Part shown: piece by piece, positions 1-12,441 of the stretch | Layout: every line of letters begins with the position of its first letter | How positions within the stretch are numbered: the first letter of the stretch is position 1 | Program-made: the position numbers and the translations under genes | Assembly (NCBI GenBank): GCA_026874595.1 | Contig: CM049314.1 | Span: 54,855,812 to 54,919,811, forward strand | Length of the DNA: 64,000 nt | Source of the DNA: Sipunculus nudus | Lineage: Eukaryota; Annelida; Sipuncula; Golfingiida; Sipunculidae | Reading direction: 5' to 3' | The notes under the pieces: generated by a model | Told to the model about the DNA's origin: nothing | Databases searched by the model: none | Seen by the model: only the letters and a program-made list of their open reading frames with translations

Positions 1-589
1 GTTTTGCAGTTCTGCCGGCGCTATCGTTTCTCTCAAGCAAAACCACAAACTTCTGCGGTTTTCATCCATTGTTGAAAACCTATAAAACGAACTCGCCTGC
101 AGTACGAGGCGGGACTATTGACTTTACTACGCCACGTTACAGTTTTCCCCGGGGACCGTGACCGTGGGCTCTTGGTCCCCAAGCCCACGGAATGCCATGA
201 ACCACGCCATGAACTTTATCATTTAGGAAGAGGAGAGACTTTGAGAGACTTTATGTTTGTTTGGTGCCACATGGATTAATACAGGACTTCAGTTTTGTGT
301 GTGCCCGAATTATGTGTTGATGATGGACTTCAGTTTCTCGTTTACCGGATTCAGTTAAGTATTTCGTTACAGTTCGTTATTTAGAGACTCAGTTTTCGTC
401 AGAGACTTGGTTATAAATTACGTTATGTATTGACTATTATATTATTTGTGTATGAATGTAAATATTGTAATATAGTAATATAGTACTGTTTTTGCACCCA
501 TATTTTGGTTACGTATTCATTTGAAGAGAACGTGTCTGAGCATATGTGTTACGGTTCGGCCTGAGTTGTTTGGTGTGAAAAGGGACCGT

Positions 590-626
<37 letters not shown>

Positions 627-956
627 AAAGCATGTATTTTAGCCTGATTGGCTACTTTTGTAATCCTGTTATAAATAAATATGTTTAACACAAGCGTGCT
701 TGATATGCTGATTTGTAGGTCCTCTCTATGACACAAAGACATGACATAAACTGAAAGTTGTCCTCGCAAGTTATTCGCTGAGTCAACACATCTTCCTCAC
801 GCCTAACCAGCCTTTTTCTTTAAAAAAAAAGTGTGCGAGGAAACATGCGTACCCTAATTGTTTAGGATCTCAAGGGCTCTTCTTGCTAACTCTAGCAGAA
901 CTGTTCGTCCTCGGAAGTATAGTGTGAAAGCAAGGTCCTCACTTGTACGCATATAC

Positions 957-989
<33 letters not shown>

Positions 990-2069
990 CTACAATTGGT
1001 CTGTATCTGTGTCTGTGGGGCCAAGAGGCGCTGGGGCCGAGATTGTCCGGGACTATTTTCTTTGGGGCCGAGTGTTCCCATTATTATCTGGGACATTTAA
1101 AGAAACGTGACCTAATTTTGCAGAATGTATACTCGCACCATTTGAATGTTAACACAGGGAACAGATCAATGCATGTCCAGCAACGTCGTTGTGTATATTA
1201 CCGTCGTATGCTGGCTATTAGGTGTGAGTGTCTGGATACCCGACGCCATAACAACCCAACAAGGTACAAGGAGTTATAAGAGGTAAAGTGTCAGTGGCGG
1301 GTCCAGGGGGTAGCTGTGGGAGCTATATAGATCCCCAAAAGGTTCTGGCCTCTGAGGGAAGACATTAGGCAATAACTGTGCTGGTCACGTATGTGTAGGT
1401 CAGTAGGTTAAGACCGATAGTCTGACTGGTGGACACTCACCTTATGAAAATTTAACTTTATTCTTAAATCTGGGTTTTTCTTGGTTAAGTATATAAACAA
1501 AGACAACGTTACCCAGGATACAAAAAAGCGAGCCTTTAACATCAAATCAACATGCAATTGTTTATTCACTGACTGCTGAGGCTGCCGTGGTTCATGCTTT
1601 CTGACATCCTATGTGGGGGGGGGGGGGGGAGAAATCTTTCTGCAATGTATTATATAATGACCTGAATACTTACGAAAACTGGTAGCATGATGAACATATA
1701 CTTGGGAAAATGTTACCAATATATTATGTATCAATATTCAATTTTAAACATATGTAACTATATAGGTAGAATATATATTTTGTCTATGATATATATCTAT
1801 AGCACTGAACCTCTTCAAAAACTCAAGCACTAAATAGCGATTAAATACATAAACTTAGCAACAGAGCGTAACGCTTCGTGTTATTTATGTTCAGACAGTA
1901 CTAAAAAAATAAGGAGTAGCCATTCTTAAAAGTGTTCAATACGTGCAACGGTATTGCTAAAATATTTCAGTTAATGCAATCGAGAATTATTAAACTAGTC
2001 ATACATAATCATTATGAGTGTATATATGGGTATTTCATCAACTTCTCAACACAACAAGTTTGTAATGAA
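1..2069. other. Intergenic, no gene recognised
   Basis: I see no convincing exon here. The stretch holds a short perfect hairpin near 167-198 (CCGTGGGCT / AGCCCACGG arms), a (TA)n tract at about 594-624, a (GT)n tract at about 957-984 and a 15-base G run at 1615-1629. At about 1296-1312 the string CAGTGGCGGGTCCAGGGGG resembles the terminus of hAT-like DNA transposons. A similar terminus lies in the opposite orientation near 9555-9588. The longer open frames cross microsatellites or have no recognisable protein content. Confidence 0.6.
547..593. repeat. LTR-like inverted termini (TGTTACGG...CCGTAACA)
   Basis: TGTTACGG at 547-554 and its inverse CCGTAACA at 586-593 enclose only 47 bases. TGTTAC...GTAACA ends are typical of Ty3/Gypsy LTRs. 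Here they could be the end of a decayed LTR or a small residual footprint. No internal retroelement sequence was recognised next to them. Confidence 0.25.
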
Positions 2070-2394
2070 TCAGTCCCTTAATATTATATATGCCCATGCT
2101 TTTACTTGGTCGCGGGCTTTGACAGCTGCCTGGCGCGTGGCAGGTCTTGACCTTGGCCGACGGCCGCTGGTTGACTTGTCGTTAACCACTTTGTCACTGG
2201 GAGTGTCACTTTGTTTTGCTGTATCACTAAACTCCTGCACGGAGTCGCTGGATATTTCGAACGGATAGAGTTTCGTAATTAGACAGATGGTCAGTCCTTG
2301 ATTTGGTTTCATCGTTGTCTCGGCCCAAGACGTGTGATTCCGATCCGCTCTGCTCCTCTCCGTCAACAACGTCTTGGGAACGACTCTTAGGAAA

Positions 2395-2480
2395 ACGCCT
2401 CGTAAGGTTCCATATAGGAGACCCCTTTGGAATCGTATAATTGATATTCAAGCGGTGTCAACATAAAATAATTACCTTTT
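2395..2480. repeat. Dispersed hairpin repeat, copy 1
   Basis: This segment matches about 60.27-60.35 kb in the same orientation. The shared order is GGTTCC, a purine/C-rich spacer, GGAATCGTAT, then GGTGTCAACATAA. GGTTCC and GGAATC form an imperfect hairpin. The copy appears to interrupt the retroelement relic around it. Confidence 0.45.
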
Positions 2481-2946
2481 TGTTGTCTTTGGATGTTTTA
2501 TTAAACATCTGTAAAGTATTGGCACCAAAATAATGCTCAATAGCCCTACTTATCCATAATTTGCCAAGAGCTGATGTGTTTACATAGAGAACATGCCGCC
2601 ATGATTACATTAAATGACCCACAGTCCTTTGCAACGGGATTTAGACTGGGAACCCGCTCTGATCTTATCGCTGTTTGAACTGGAAAAAGCGGGCGATAAT
2701 AGATCCGCTCATTACAAATTCCTGTATATTGTTATGTTTAAATCACGGCGGGCTTATAAGGATCGTTAGGGATAATATTTCATTTATATATTAAGGTAAG
2801 AACGTGGTAAAGTTGCCAGAAAGACCCATTTACTACCAAAGACACTAACGGATGCATTTTGGTGTGTATAATTAGTAGTTTTTTTGGTGCCTTCTACCAG
2901 TGTCTACCATTTCACCATTACAAGGCCTAACTGTACAGGCCATTCC

Positions 2947-2973
2947 CACAACTGTGATCGTATCACAGTTGTG
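2947..2973. repeat. Perfect 11-bp-stem hairpin
   Basis: CACAACTGTGA at 2947-2957 and its exact reverse complement at 2963-2973 flank a 5-base loop (TCGTA). The surrounding context is the decayed retroelement. No T-run or other terminator-like signal follows. Confidence 0.6.
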
Positions 2974-3281
2974 GATCCGCAACAAGTTTCATCGTTGCTG
3001 ATCGCACCAGTCCATCTTTACCAAGAATTCATTCCTGTACTATCGCCTTGTTATAGTTAATCCTGCGTTTGTCATCACTAGAAACCGTGGCAATTACAAC
3101 ATCGCCCACTTTGATAACATCTGTTTTCCCAGTAGCACTGTCAGTGTGTCTTTCACGAAGTCCTTGACCAGCGCTGCCATTAATCGTGATTTGATCTTCG
3201 CGAGATATTTCTTGGCATGCATACTCATCATGGAGTGTTTCATCAGTTCCTGCAAACTGATGGTGCCGGCATGCCACCTGG

Positions 3282-5132
3282 ATTTTTTAGCTCAGCTGAC
3301 TATAAGTCATCTGAGCAATAGTCGTGGTCCATTGTCCGCCCGCCAGTCCGTCTGTCCGTAGATGTGGCACTTTTTGAAACCGTAAGACCTAGGAATCCAA
3401 AATTCAGCATAATGTTAGATGTCCCCAACATCTCCTACCAAGCCGAAACCTGGGTCTTTGCGACTTCGTTCCTTTGAGAAATTAAGGAAATACCTCAATT
3501 TTTTATTAAAAACCTATTTTCACACTTCAGGACTGCCTAATATCAAAACCACTCATCTGTTTTTCCTCATATTTACCATAAATATTTCTCTATATAGTTC
3601 CTATGCACATGCCAGAAATTAAGTCTGTTAAATAAAAGTTATGGGCCCGAACATAGTGGACTTTGTAAAAAATCAGGAAAAATACTTATCACTTAACATG
3701 AACAAATTTGAAACTAGTGTCTATTTTCTCAAGTATATAACTATGTTTTATTAAGATGCAATTGTTTATCCAAAATTAGATCTGAATTTCATAATTTTTT
3801 AAGTTTAGCATAAAAATAAAATCAGTACCTTAAATTTTTCCCAAGTTTGACCATGGCACTTTTTTCCTGTAAGTACTATTGATTTAATTTTCACAGCATG
3901 TAAATATAAATATTTAATTTGTGTAAATCTGAAATTTGAAAATAAAAGCTTGAAAATTAAGCTAGTTATTGATTTTGATTTTTTTCTTAAGGCTCTATTG
4001 TAGTCATTTGCTTTGATTACAGATTACAGATGCAGGTCACTGGAAGTCAGCTATGCCAGGATTTCTGATTTGTAACAGTCACTGGGGGAGATCCCCTGGT
4101 GTACAATTATACTCGCATCGCCACCCCAACCCCCCCCCCCCCCCCCCGGCAAACCCAACTCACCAAGTGTTATGCAGTAATTGTTTTCACTGTATCTCCT
4201 TAATTGTAATGTTGTTTCCACTCCGATATGCAAAAACTTTCCTTGAAAGAGTAATTCAAGGTGTAATCCAGAAGATGCAATATTGTGTAATGTAGCATTT
4301 TTAAAGAAATCAGTTTTCTTTTAAATGATTTTAACAAATATAATTGAACCCATTAGTATGCTTAAATTCACAAAATATGAAGTACAATTATGGATAAATA
4401 AAGACACAATCAAAATTTGTGGAATCTAAATCAAGTATTATTTTTAGATATTTATTGTTTTGCAGATTTATAAGATATATTTTTGTGGTAAAAAATAAAC
4501 GTGTATGCATGAAGTGGTGTTATCTGACACGATTGAGATTTATGATGATGCAATTGAGAATTATGAATAAACTTTTATATTCAGATATATATGTTATATT
4601 GGAAATGTATAGAAATATAAACTTAAATTAAAAAAAAAATTGATGTGATAAAAAAATGAGGATTTAATACAAACATTTGTTCATTATTTTCCTGCATCAG
4701 CAGAATTTGAGATCAGGCTTTGTATGCCCTGTTTTATGTTGTTAATTAGTTATATTTCAACTGTATACATTAAAAAATATACATTTATATTTAATAATAT
4801 ATATTATACAAAAAAAATAGATTTAATTGAACAAATGTGTAAACTACTGAAATGTAAACAGTTAATCAAAAAGCCATCTAATGATCATGGTAATAGTACA
4901 GATCATTTGTTCACAAACTGCTCACATGCTTCAGTTTCAGCATTAGGAAACACATGGTCAGGTCACAAAATATTATTTGCAACAATTTCTTGCTCATCAA
5001 TACAAACCAATCATATAAAGCAACAATGGCCTTTATTACCTCTTGTACACTTTATCTTCATTAGATATTATTTTAGACTTTTACCTTCAAGGTCAACTTC
5101 AGCTGAGCATAGTGACCCATGGGTCCCTTGTT
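3282..5132 (+). mobile_element. Modular hairpin-ended element C
   Basis: The element starts with TTTTTTAGCTCAGCTGACTA, a hairpin whose second arm is AGTCATCTGAGC, followed by a stretch rich in CCGTC/GTCCG units. It ends with CAGCTGAGC, about 6 bases, the palindrome GACCCATGGGTC and CCTTGTT. The interior is AT-rich, with a poly-C tract (4130-4147) and no real coding capacity. Its first 700 bases match, in reverse complement, the element at about 13.40-14.05 kb. Ends of this type recur at 6.78, 9.2, 12.4, 14.05, 21.8, 29.5 and 33.5 kb, so this is a dispersed family. The two terminal hairpins and the absence of an open reading frame suggest a non-autonomous element, perhaps Helitron/Helentron-like, but the class is inference. 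Confidence 0.6.
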
Positions 5133-6184
5133 TCGAATTTAACGTATTTTTTCTCTATTTTTGAGACCTTTAATGATGCGGTTGTCCGTTAACAGGGCAC
5201 ACATTGTAATTTCCCCTCAATACCGTCAATATTGTTTAAAATTAAGCTAAACAAACATAAGGTAAACAACATGGATATTTTAAGACCAGCTAGAGCCAAT
5301 CAGCTAGATAAAGCCAAACAATTTTATATCAGGTTCATTTAAACAAATAAGACCAAAGGACATCGAAAACGTCTGGGTGTGTGTGTTGATCTTATTCACC
5401 ACACTGATAACAATAACGCATACTTGGATTTGTACAAGCTGTGCTTCTCAAGTGCTACTCTTGCTCTTTGGTCGTAGGCTGAGTCACGTGCTGTATAGTG
5501 CACAAAAGATAGAAGAATAGGATATAGAGCCTAGGTGAAGTAACCAAGAACACTAAATCACTGGAACAAACCGCCAGGAGAAAATACTATCACCACTCTA
5601 AAAGCAAGATTAAATATTCCCAGACACTGAATTTCTGCTATGACGATAATAGTAAGAAATAATTTTAAAAAGATGAACATATCAATCATGTTAACATAAA
5701 GTTCTATTACAGGAAAGCTTCATCTGCAGGTAACGAATAATAAATTGAAAGAGATTATTCTCGCTGTTATTTCTAAAAAAAAAATCTCCAAATTGGACAT
5801 TCAATATATATATATATATATATATATACTCTTTGCCCAGCGGGAATGCCCCCCCCCCCCCATGTGAGCATTGTTTAAGGCTGATTTCTCTCTGTTCAGG
5901 CTAAATATACAACATTTACATGCAATTTACTATGATCCAGGCTTTATACCAGCGGATTTATGATAGCCTGACTGCATATCATCTGATATTTTTTTACCTA
6001 CTTTAAACTCGTGTTCGCATGTAAAGAATACACAAACTTTCCAGATATAACACGTATACAATGCATACACACGTGTTTCAGGCAACGTCGTATATGAACA
6101 AGGACACTGTCTAAGAACACCCTGCCAAGGCCTACACAAGATGAGATCAGGTGTTGGTATGTGAATTTCTAACTTAAAGCTGTC
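5133..6184. other. Intergenic, repeat fragments
   Basis: Directly after the element's tail, 5184-5215 (GTCCGTTAACAGGGCACACA and following bases) resembles the region just inside a head of the same family, suggesting a truncated neighbouring copy. A (TA)n tract lies at 5803-5828 and a 13-base C run at 5849-5861. The minus-strand open frame at 5930-6412 lies mostly in repeat sequence. No gene was recognised. Confidence 0.5.
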
Positions 6185-6270
6185 TTTATGTGCTTGTGTA
6201 TGCGTATATGCGTGGAAAATCGCTCTTATGATTTTGTATTTTGGCGTGTCCATGTAAGTACAGAGGCTAT
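6185..6270. repeat. Fragment related to the 52-kb MITE
   Basis: GCGTATATGCGTG followed by AAAATCGCTCTTATGATTTT and a TGTCCATGT stretch matches the left part of the inverted-repeat element at 51973-52225. Only one arm is present, so this copy is truncated. Confidence 0.45.
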
Positions 6271-6284
6271 GGCCCATTTTTAAC

Positions 6285-6775
6285 CAGAATTGCTCAAATT
6301 TTGCAGAAAGCATGAAACTTTGCACAGGGATACTACTGCCCCTAGGCATCTTTAAAAAAGACCCCCAAAATTCAAGCCCGCTTGATTTCGAAATGGTCGC
6401 CAAAATATGCATTTTCCGTATCTGTGTTACTACTTTTCAATCAGGCAGACTTAAAAGCATATCCGGTCAGCACAAAAAGAGGGACAAATGCTGGGGAGGA
6501 GGTTATTCTATCATATTAAGTGCTCTTAATTAGAAAAAATGCTTGATCAAAGTACCAAGGTGGTACCTTTCTGTAAAATATGAGCTTGTTTCCATGGCAA
6601 CCTTCGTTAATTATGCAATCACATTATTATTTTCAACGTATTTAAATAAATGGCCACAAAGAATTGCTCAAATTTTTAGGAAAGCATGAAACTTTGCACA
6701 TGGATATTACTGCACCTAGGCGTCTTAAAAAATTAGACCCCAAAAATTCGTGCCCTCTGTTGGCCGCCACCTTGA
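6285..6775 (+). repeat. Duplicated repeat units (CATGAAACTTTGCACA type)
   Basis: Two related segments lie about 365 bases apart. One is about 6285-6420 and the other about 6655-6775. Both read TTGCTCAAATTTT, then GAAAGCATGAAACTTTGCACA, GGATA(C/T)TACTGC and a cytosine-rich AC...CCCAAAATTC segment. Between them, about 6530-6630 matches the arms of the inverted-repeat unit at 10540-12441 (GGTACC and CAACCTTCGTTAATTATGCA). No coding function is seen. Confidence 0.5.
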
Positions 6776-9202
6776 TTTTTAGCTTAGCTGACTTTCAGTC
6801 ATGCTGGGCTATAGCGATGGGTCTTTGTCCGGCGTCCTTCCGTCTGTCCGTCTGGCCGTCCGGCCGGCCGTCCGTCCGTTAGCAGGACACAAATTGTAAC
6901 CATAGAGGGCTAGGACCATAAACCCTATGCAGTCTTAGAGGTTCTAAAAAGATCTCCTTGCAAACCTGAAATTATGTCACTGCGACCTATATTCTCGAAG
7001 TTATCGGATGTGTTTGCACCCCTCCGAAATAATTCTTTTAGCCAAAATTTTCATCCCAAACCTTCCATCTTTCACATACAGCTCACCTACCAACAGGGGA
7101 AGAACCATAATTATTTTGAGGTCACAAGGTCAAAGGTCAAGGTAACAGAACAAACTTCTTTGAAAAGCCTTAGGATGCATTTTAAGCCAAACCTTTCATC
7201 CCAATTCTTTGATCTTTCACATTTGGCTCACCTACTAAGTGGGAGAAGAATCCTATAGATGTTGAGGTCACAAGGTCAAAGGTCAGGGTCACAGGATCCC
7301 CTTCTTTGAAAAGGTTGTGGACACATTTCAAGCTAGACCTTTCATTCCAAACCTTAAAGCACTGATATCGCTTCTCTGCCAACAGGGGAAAAGACCTGTT
7401 TTGAGGTCAAAGGTCAAGTTCACAGCACCCTCTTCTTGCGTGGAGTCAATTTAAGCAAACTTTTCAATCTATACTTTCCATCTGTCATATATGGCTTACC
7501 TACCAATAGGAGAAGAAGCCTATTGATGTTGAGTTCAAAAGGTCAAAGGTCAAGGTCACAATATTGTTCTAAATGCTTGTGAACATATTTCAAGTGAAAT
7601 TGTTCAACCCAAACCTTCAGTCTTTCACATATGCCACATCTATGCATCACTGAATTTGATTCAAACTTCATATTTATGGGTCTTTTTGCATGAAGAAATA
7701 ACTAATTGATTTTGAGGTCAGCTGGTCAGGAGGTTAAAGGTTGCAGGTCTAAGTTATTCACTCATTGGTTGCCAAGTAATTACACCCGGCCAGATGTAAG
7801 TGGTTAGTAGAAAGAATCCAGTTGATATGTGGGCAAAAGGCCAAGGTCATAGGTCAGGGATGTTCACAATAACTTATTTTGTAGACCATCTCTATTTTTC
7901 TTGTTTTCTTGTATATATAAACATATGGCACTCACAACTGGTACATCTCACTATGTGCCCATAATTGTTAGTGACACTTGTGATATATGACTTCCTTTTG
8001 TATCAGCTCATGGAGTGATAAGGATATATCATTAGTGCATAACAAAAACACTGTTGCCGGAATGCTTTGCCCAGGCATTAAGACTATGAGAGTTAAGTGT
8101 TAAGTTTAGCTACTGATTTATAAAATGATGGGAACATTTTGTAGTTTATATCATGGAATCATAGCAATAAACTTAGTTTTCTAGATATCTGAATATTATT
8201 ATACAAATCATCAGATATACCAGCAAGTGTTTGTTCTGATAATATGTGGGTCTGTACCTGGATTTAGGATGGCTTTATTTGATTACAAGACTCTTAGTGA
8301 TGCTTTCTGCATTTCTTTTCTTTTAGGTTTTGCAGTTTACCTACCATGCTGACCCAAATGAATAGCAAGCTGATAATTAAAACAAATTGGACTTGCACTT
8401 TTTACATTTGCATGTTCATTAATCTGATATGAGAGCTCTCCAACCTGATCATGCCTTTTGAATTGTTTTGGCTATTCATAACTGTTACATTCTTTGAAGC
8501 AATTGCTACAAGTTTAGTGTCTTATTGGATGATGTGTGACTTGTCAGAAAACCATTATGTCTGCCAGGTAGCCATTTTAGAAATCCTTTTGCCAGGACAG
8601 TTTCTGTGATTTTGTTATGATGTTTGGTCCCTTTTAGAGGATGTTTGGTGTTCAATTTCCGACCTGTCAGAAATCCAATATGGCCACCAGGACGCCATCT
8701 TTAAATTCCTTAAGAACATATTATCTCAAGAACTATTAAAGTGAATGCAGTAGGATGTATATTAATGTAATCTTGCATTGGGTCAAATATTTCTTAATAA
8801 ATATGACCATCATTTATGAAAGCTCAGTACAGTTGGCTTGTATTGAATAAGAATTTATATGGAAGCACCCGTTTCACAATAATTCTTGCATGGATTTCCT
8901 TGATCTTTTGCTATATTTTGATCTTATATGTGGCCTGTGTGGTATTCCTTTTGAGACTGACAGGTATCGAGCAAGCTGTGGGATTAGTTCCTGATAGCTC
9001 AACAACCATACATTTTGCCTCAGACCATCATTCACTATGTTTTAACCAGACATATATGATAAGAATTTATGGCAATGTAGAAAGTTTAAACAAAATTGGC
9101 ATATAGGTTCTGCAACAATTTTACTAGAAGTTGTGAATTGCAGCCCATGATGTCGCAGGTCATGCTTGGCAGCTGAGCGTCATGACCCATGGGTCACTTG
9201 TT
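6776..9202 (+). mobile_element. Modular hairpin-ended element A with AGGTCA arrays
   Basis: The head is TTTTTAGCTTAGCTGACTTT at 6776, followed by a CCGTCC-rich stretch (6830-6880) and the family's head module (CACAAATTGTAAC, then CCTTGCAAACCTGAAAT). From about 7050 it has four consecutive monomers of about 140 bases. Each contains AGGTCA half-sites in tandem (near 7126, 7268, 7404 and 7540). The tail is CAGCTGAGC, six bases, GACCCATGGGTC, then ACTTGTT, ending at 9202. About 900 bases of the 5' part match the copy at 12.44-13.33 kb. The open frames inside are repeat translations. If all of 7640-9170 belongs to one insertion the element is about 2.4 kb; a nested insertion in that part cannot be excluded. 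Confidence 0.55.
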
Positions 9203-10539
9203 GTAATCATTGTGGTTATATAATTGATATGTTAAAGTTGCATGTTAAACATTTTACCGGCTTCTGTGATACAGGCAGCGCATTGGATTCAACAGAGTAC
9301 AGGTCGTCAGTTCGAGTATTAGCCGAGCGGCCGTGAGATAAGGAAAGACTCCCTCCCTCGGTATAGAAAAAAATTAATCACAGGGCTGTTCGTTGATATC
9401 CTTAACTTATGAATTAGATTGCAATTAACTGTGGATACATTAATAATTTAATTGCTAGGGGGCAAAGATATATAAAAAAGAAAATTAATTTTCGATAACT
9501 GGGAAAAGGAATAGGTAAAATATAAGAGATGTTACTGCTCAACAGGCGGGCGGGCGGCCCCCCTCTGGATCCGCCACTCGATAAATAACAAACAAATCCA
9601 ATGTACAAACCTAACTAATTATATAAAAATATAGCAATAATACATTCTACAGTTATGCAAACTCCAGCATCACGTGAGACACAGAGACAAATTACTATAC
9701 AAATAATCAATCATACAAGATCAATGAGTTTCTACTTACGATCTGTAAGCGTCCAAATAAAACAATACAAAGTCCATTCAAACAAATAAAGTCTTTCCTC
9801 TTGGTTGAGCTTCTTCTATAAATTCCTTTAATGCATATGTAACAAATATCGTTCAAGTTCACTTTTGCTTCACTTAATTGTCACTTCCCATAATATCAAA
9901 GTAGAGTTTTAGTGTACACCGAATCTTCATGGCTAGCCACGCTGTTATGCATAACCCTTATGTTAAGTCTATTGACCTGGGCTGATCAATGTTTCATATA
10001 AAAATAGCACAAGGTTCCACTATATCATCATACTTCTTCTTATTCCCAGGTGTTTTACAAAGTCCGGTATTCCATTTTGATGTCTGAGTAACTTGCTGTC
10101 ACCGGTATTATTTTATTTTATGCTTGTCTGGAACCACCTTCTCTCTTTAACAATCTGGCAAGTACTGAAGACACTCATGCTGGCCCAGACACTTCAAGGC
10201 TACACCCACTTGTCCATTGTCTGACCTGGCTGAACTTGGACAGAGAGCACTGTCCCAGGGCAAGTTTAACCCTTGACTCTGTGTCTCCGCTGTACACGTA
10301 AACAAAGCTTGCTGGCTGGTATACACATTTGTCACATTGAAGAACCCTATATATAACATGCTGATCTTGACCCAAGGTCAACTATACAAGAAGTACCATG
10401 TCTCTTAAAGTAATAACAAATTAATGATTTTCTTTTATAACACCTTAGTATATTAAAAAGATGATCTCTTAAAAGACCTTAAATATTACAAATAAAGGAT
10501 TTCTTGACATTAATGTATCATGTTTTGGGCTCTTAATTA
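9203..10539. other. Intergenic, SINE-like fragment and transposon end
   Basis: About 9258-9365 has a tRNA-like look (CAGTTCGAGTATT as a possible B box) and may be a decayed SINE. At 9555-9588 the reverse complement of GTGGCGGATCCAGAGGGGGG resembles a hAT-type terminus. A minus-strand open frame at 10147-10381 has a few cysteines (CLGQHECLQYLPDC at its end) but no domain I recognise. Otherwise nothing is supported. Confidence 0.45.
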
Positions 10540-12441
10540 GAAAAATGCTTGATGAAAGTACCAAAGTGGTACCATTGTGTAAAATATGAGCTGGTTTCAA
10601 TGGCAACCTTCGTTAATTATGCAATCATATTTTTTTCGTTCAGATAGCATCGTTCGGATTAGGTATGTATGCTGTATGCTCCAACATAAAATAAAGGATT
10701 TTGTTTTTTCTTTCGTAGAGCAAATTTTCGTTCGGACGTTAAATTCGTTCTGGTTTCATCTGGTGTGAAACCGCCATAATTCGAGTGGGTGGTTCGCATG
10801 CGAGCGTTTCTAGATTATGAACATGTTCAAGAGTCTGACGCAATCAGTTACGACCACCCCAGGGTTCGCAAGAAGCCCAGCGATTTCTCGTGCAAGGTGG
10901 TCTGTGGTGAAAAGTTTCAAACAAATCTGACATCAAATATGGCCACAGGGCTGCCATTTTGAACTGGCTATCGCATATAACTTATTGAGGAACTTATGGC
11001 CCAATCATTTCTGTTTGTCTCCAACTCTATTTTAATGAATAAATATATTTTTAACCCTGTCAACAGGCAAACAAAATGGATATGTCAAGAAACAAATTAT
11101 TGCAATGCTCATTGTAATTTATAAATCCGTTTCTTTAATTACATATATCAGTCATAAGTTGTGAGATACATCTGATATCTTCCGGTAATTTACGTGAAGA
11201 AACTACTGTTGCAGGTTCTGAACAATTATTGATTACTAATAGATATGCAAATTTATATCAAGATATGTAAATTTATTCACACGACCTTTCACTGGATTAC
11301 AATGGTACGTTGCTGAAGTTACTGGGATAATGAAATCCGAGCATTTTAAACATACAGGTCAAAACTGTAGTTAACCTCAATATATTTTGCATAAATTTGC
11401 ATACAACAAGATACAGTTTTAAAGTAGTGAAGCTGTACCTCGAGAGATATCACCTCAATTTCCTGCATTTTAGTGCTTAATCTAAGAGTTTTATGTAAAA
11501 TATTACATAAGATACCTATGGCCATTTTTTATATTATCAGCATTATTGCCAGATTAAACTTGTTTGCCATGGAAACGAGATTGCATATTATATTACTTAA
11601 TCTAGTACCACTGTCACGAATATGTCTATTGTACAGATGAATGTCTTGAAAACTTTATATACCAGCTGCCCTTGTTGAGGGAATGACATGTACACGGTGA
11701 ACAACGGGAATATAACGGTTTTATTAAAATATTGTACATCAATGCAGAAAATATGCAGATTTCCTTCATAATATTGAAACTTTCCTTTAAAATGTCACTG
11801 CATTTGTCATCTTCAGCCAACAAATTAAAAAAAAAACTTTAATTGTGAAGAAATCTGGAAATACAATTGGTCTCATACGAATATCTTAACAGGACCAGTG
11901 TCAAGACGTAGAAAACTGGTATTATGATTTTCCACCATGCATATTCAATATTACTAATTTGCAAATACTAGATATGCAAATTATATCATAAATTTCATTT
12001 TCATATACCTGATCTTATAAAAAGGTTGATAGCAATTTTCAGTACCAGGGATCCCTGTGGCTGATAGACTAAATCGTCACCATTTTGACGGGGTCACTGT
12101 GTTGACCAGAATGAATTATATTACATCTTGTTATAATATATTATGTATAATTATTCAAATGTGCTTATTTTGTAAATTATTTAAGTAATTTCCAATGGGT
12201 ATGTTAACTACTTATGCAAATTTATGTTGTGTAAGAAAACATTTCATGTAACAAAATCCTCGCAAATTTTCTGCATTCTGTTGTTTATTTCAACTTCTTA
12301 TGTTAAATTTCAACAGAGCTATGGATATTTATTTAAATACCTTTATATAAATAACATGATTGCATAATTAACGAAGGTTGCTATGGAAACCAGCTGATAT
12401 TTTACACAATGTTATCACCCTGGTACTTTAATCAAGCAATT
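10540..12441. repeat. 1.9-kb unit with about 90-bp inverted terminal arms
   Basis: The left arm (about 10540-10627) reads AAAAATGCTTGAT, then GTACCA..GTGGTACC, TGTAAAATAT and CAACCTTCGTTAATTATGCA. The right arm (about 12356-12441) is its reverse complement at high similarity. The interior is AT-rich with several ATATGCAAAT and TTTGCAT strings and no gene. A solitary arm lies at about 6530-6630. The right arm abuts, and may share its last bases with, the head of the next element at 12437. This is consistent with a non-autonomous DNA transposon or with two copies of a short repeat in opposite orientation. Confidence 0.45.

Larger units (their letters stand above)
2070..3280 (-). pseudogene. BEL/Pao-like Pol C-terminus (DUF5641-like), decayed
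   Basis: On the minus strand the frame from 3277 to 3029 reads KVGDVVIATVSSDDKRR. This is the pattern of the DUF5641-like domain at the C-terminus of BEL/Pao polyproteins. After an in-frame stop at 3029-3031 the same frame continues as ILGKDGLVRSATMKL, the GKDGLVR motif of that domain. The expected following motif, KLYPFEI, is found only about 650 bases further on, near 2270-2300. There a tail rich in Arg, Ala and Lys (GRRPRSRPATRQAAVKARD) ends at 2070. The gap looks like an insertion: it holds a repeat (about 2395-2480) that also occurs near 60.27-60.35 kb. No RT, RNase H or integrase was seen, so this is a 3' fragment with stops and frameshifts. The family assignment is from motif recognition; another LTR superfamily is possible. 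Confidence 0.5.

Noticed and set aside
4724-5164. 146-codon plus-strand open frame
   Set aside because: It lies inside the modular element C and runs through its conserved tail. There is no domain or codon pattern of a gene.
5930-6412. 160-codon minus-strand open frame
   Set aside because: Most of its length overlaps dispersed repeat fragments (the MITE-related piece and the CATGAAACTTTGCACA repeat).
6974-7258. Open frames in the AGGTCA arrays (also 12663-12923, 21100-21282 and 21583-21813)
   Set aside because: The same frame recurs in copies of the repeat and decays with it. There is no start, domain or splice context.
10147-10381. Cysteine-bearing minus-strand frame, possibly PAN-like
   Set aside because: Cys spacing does not fit a PAN/apple domain and no adjoining exon was found.
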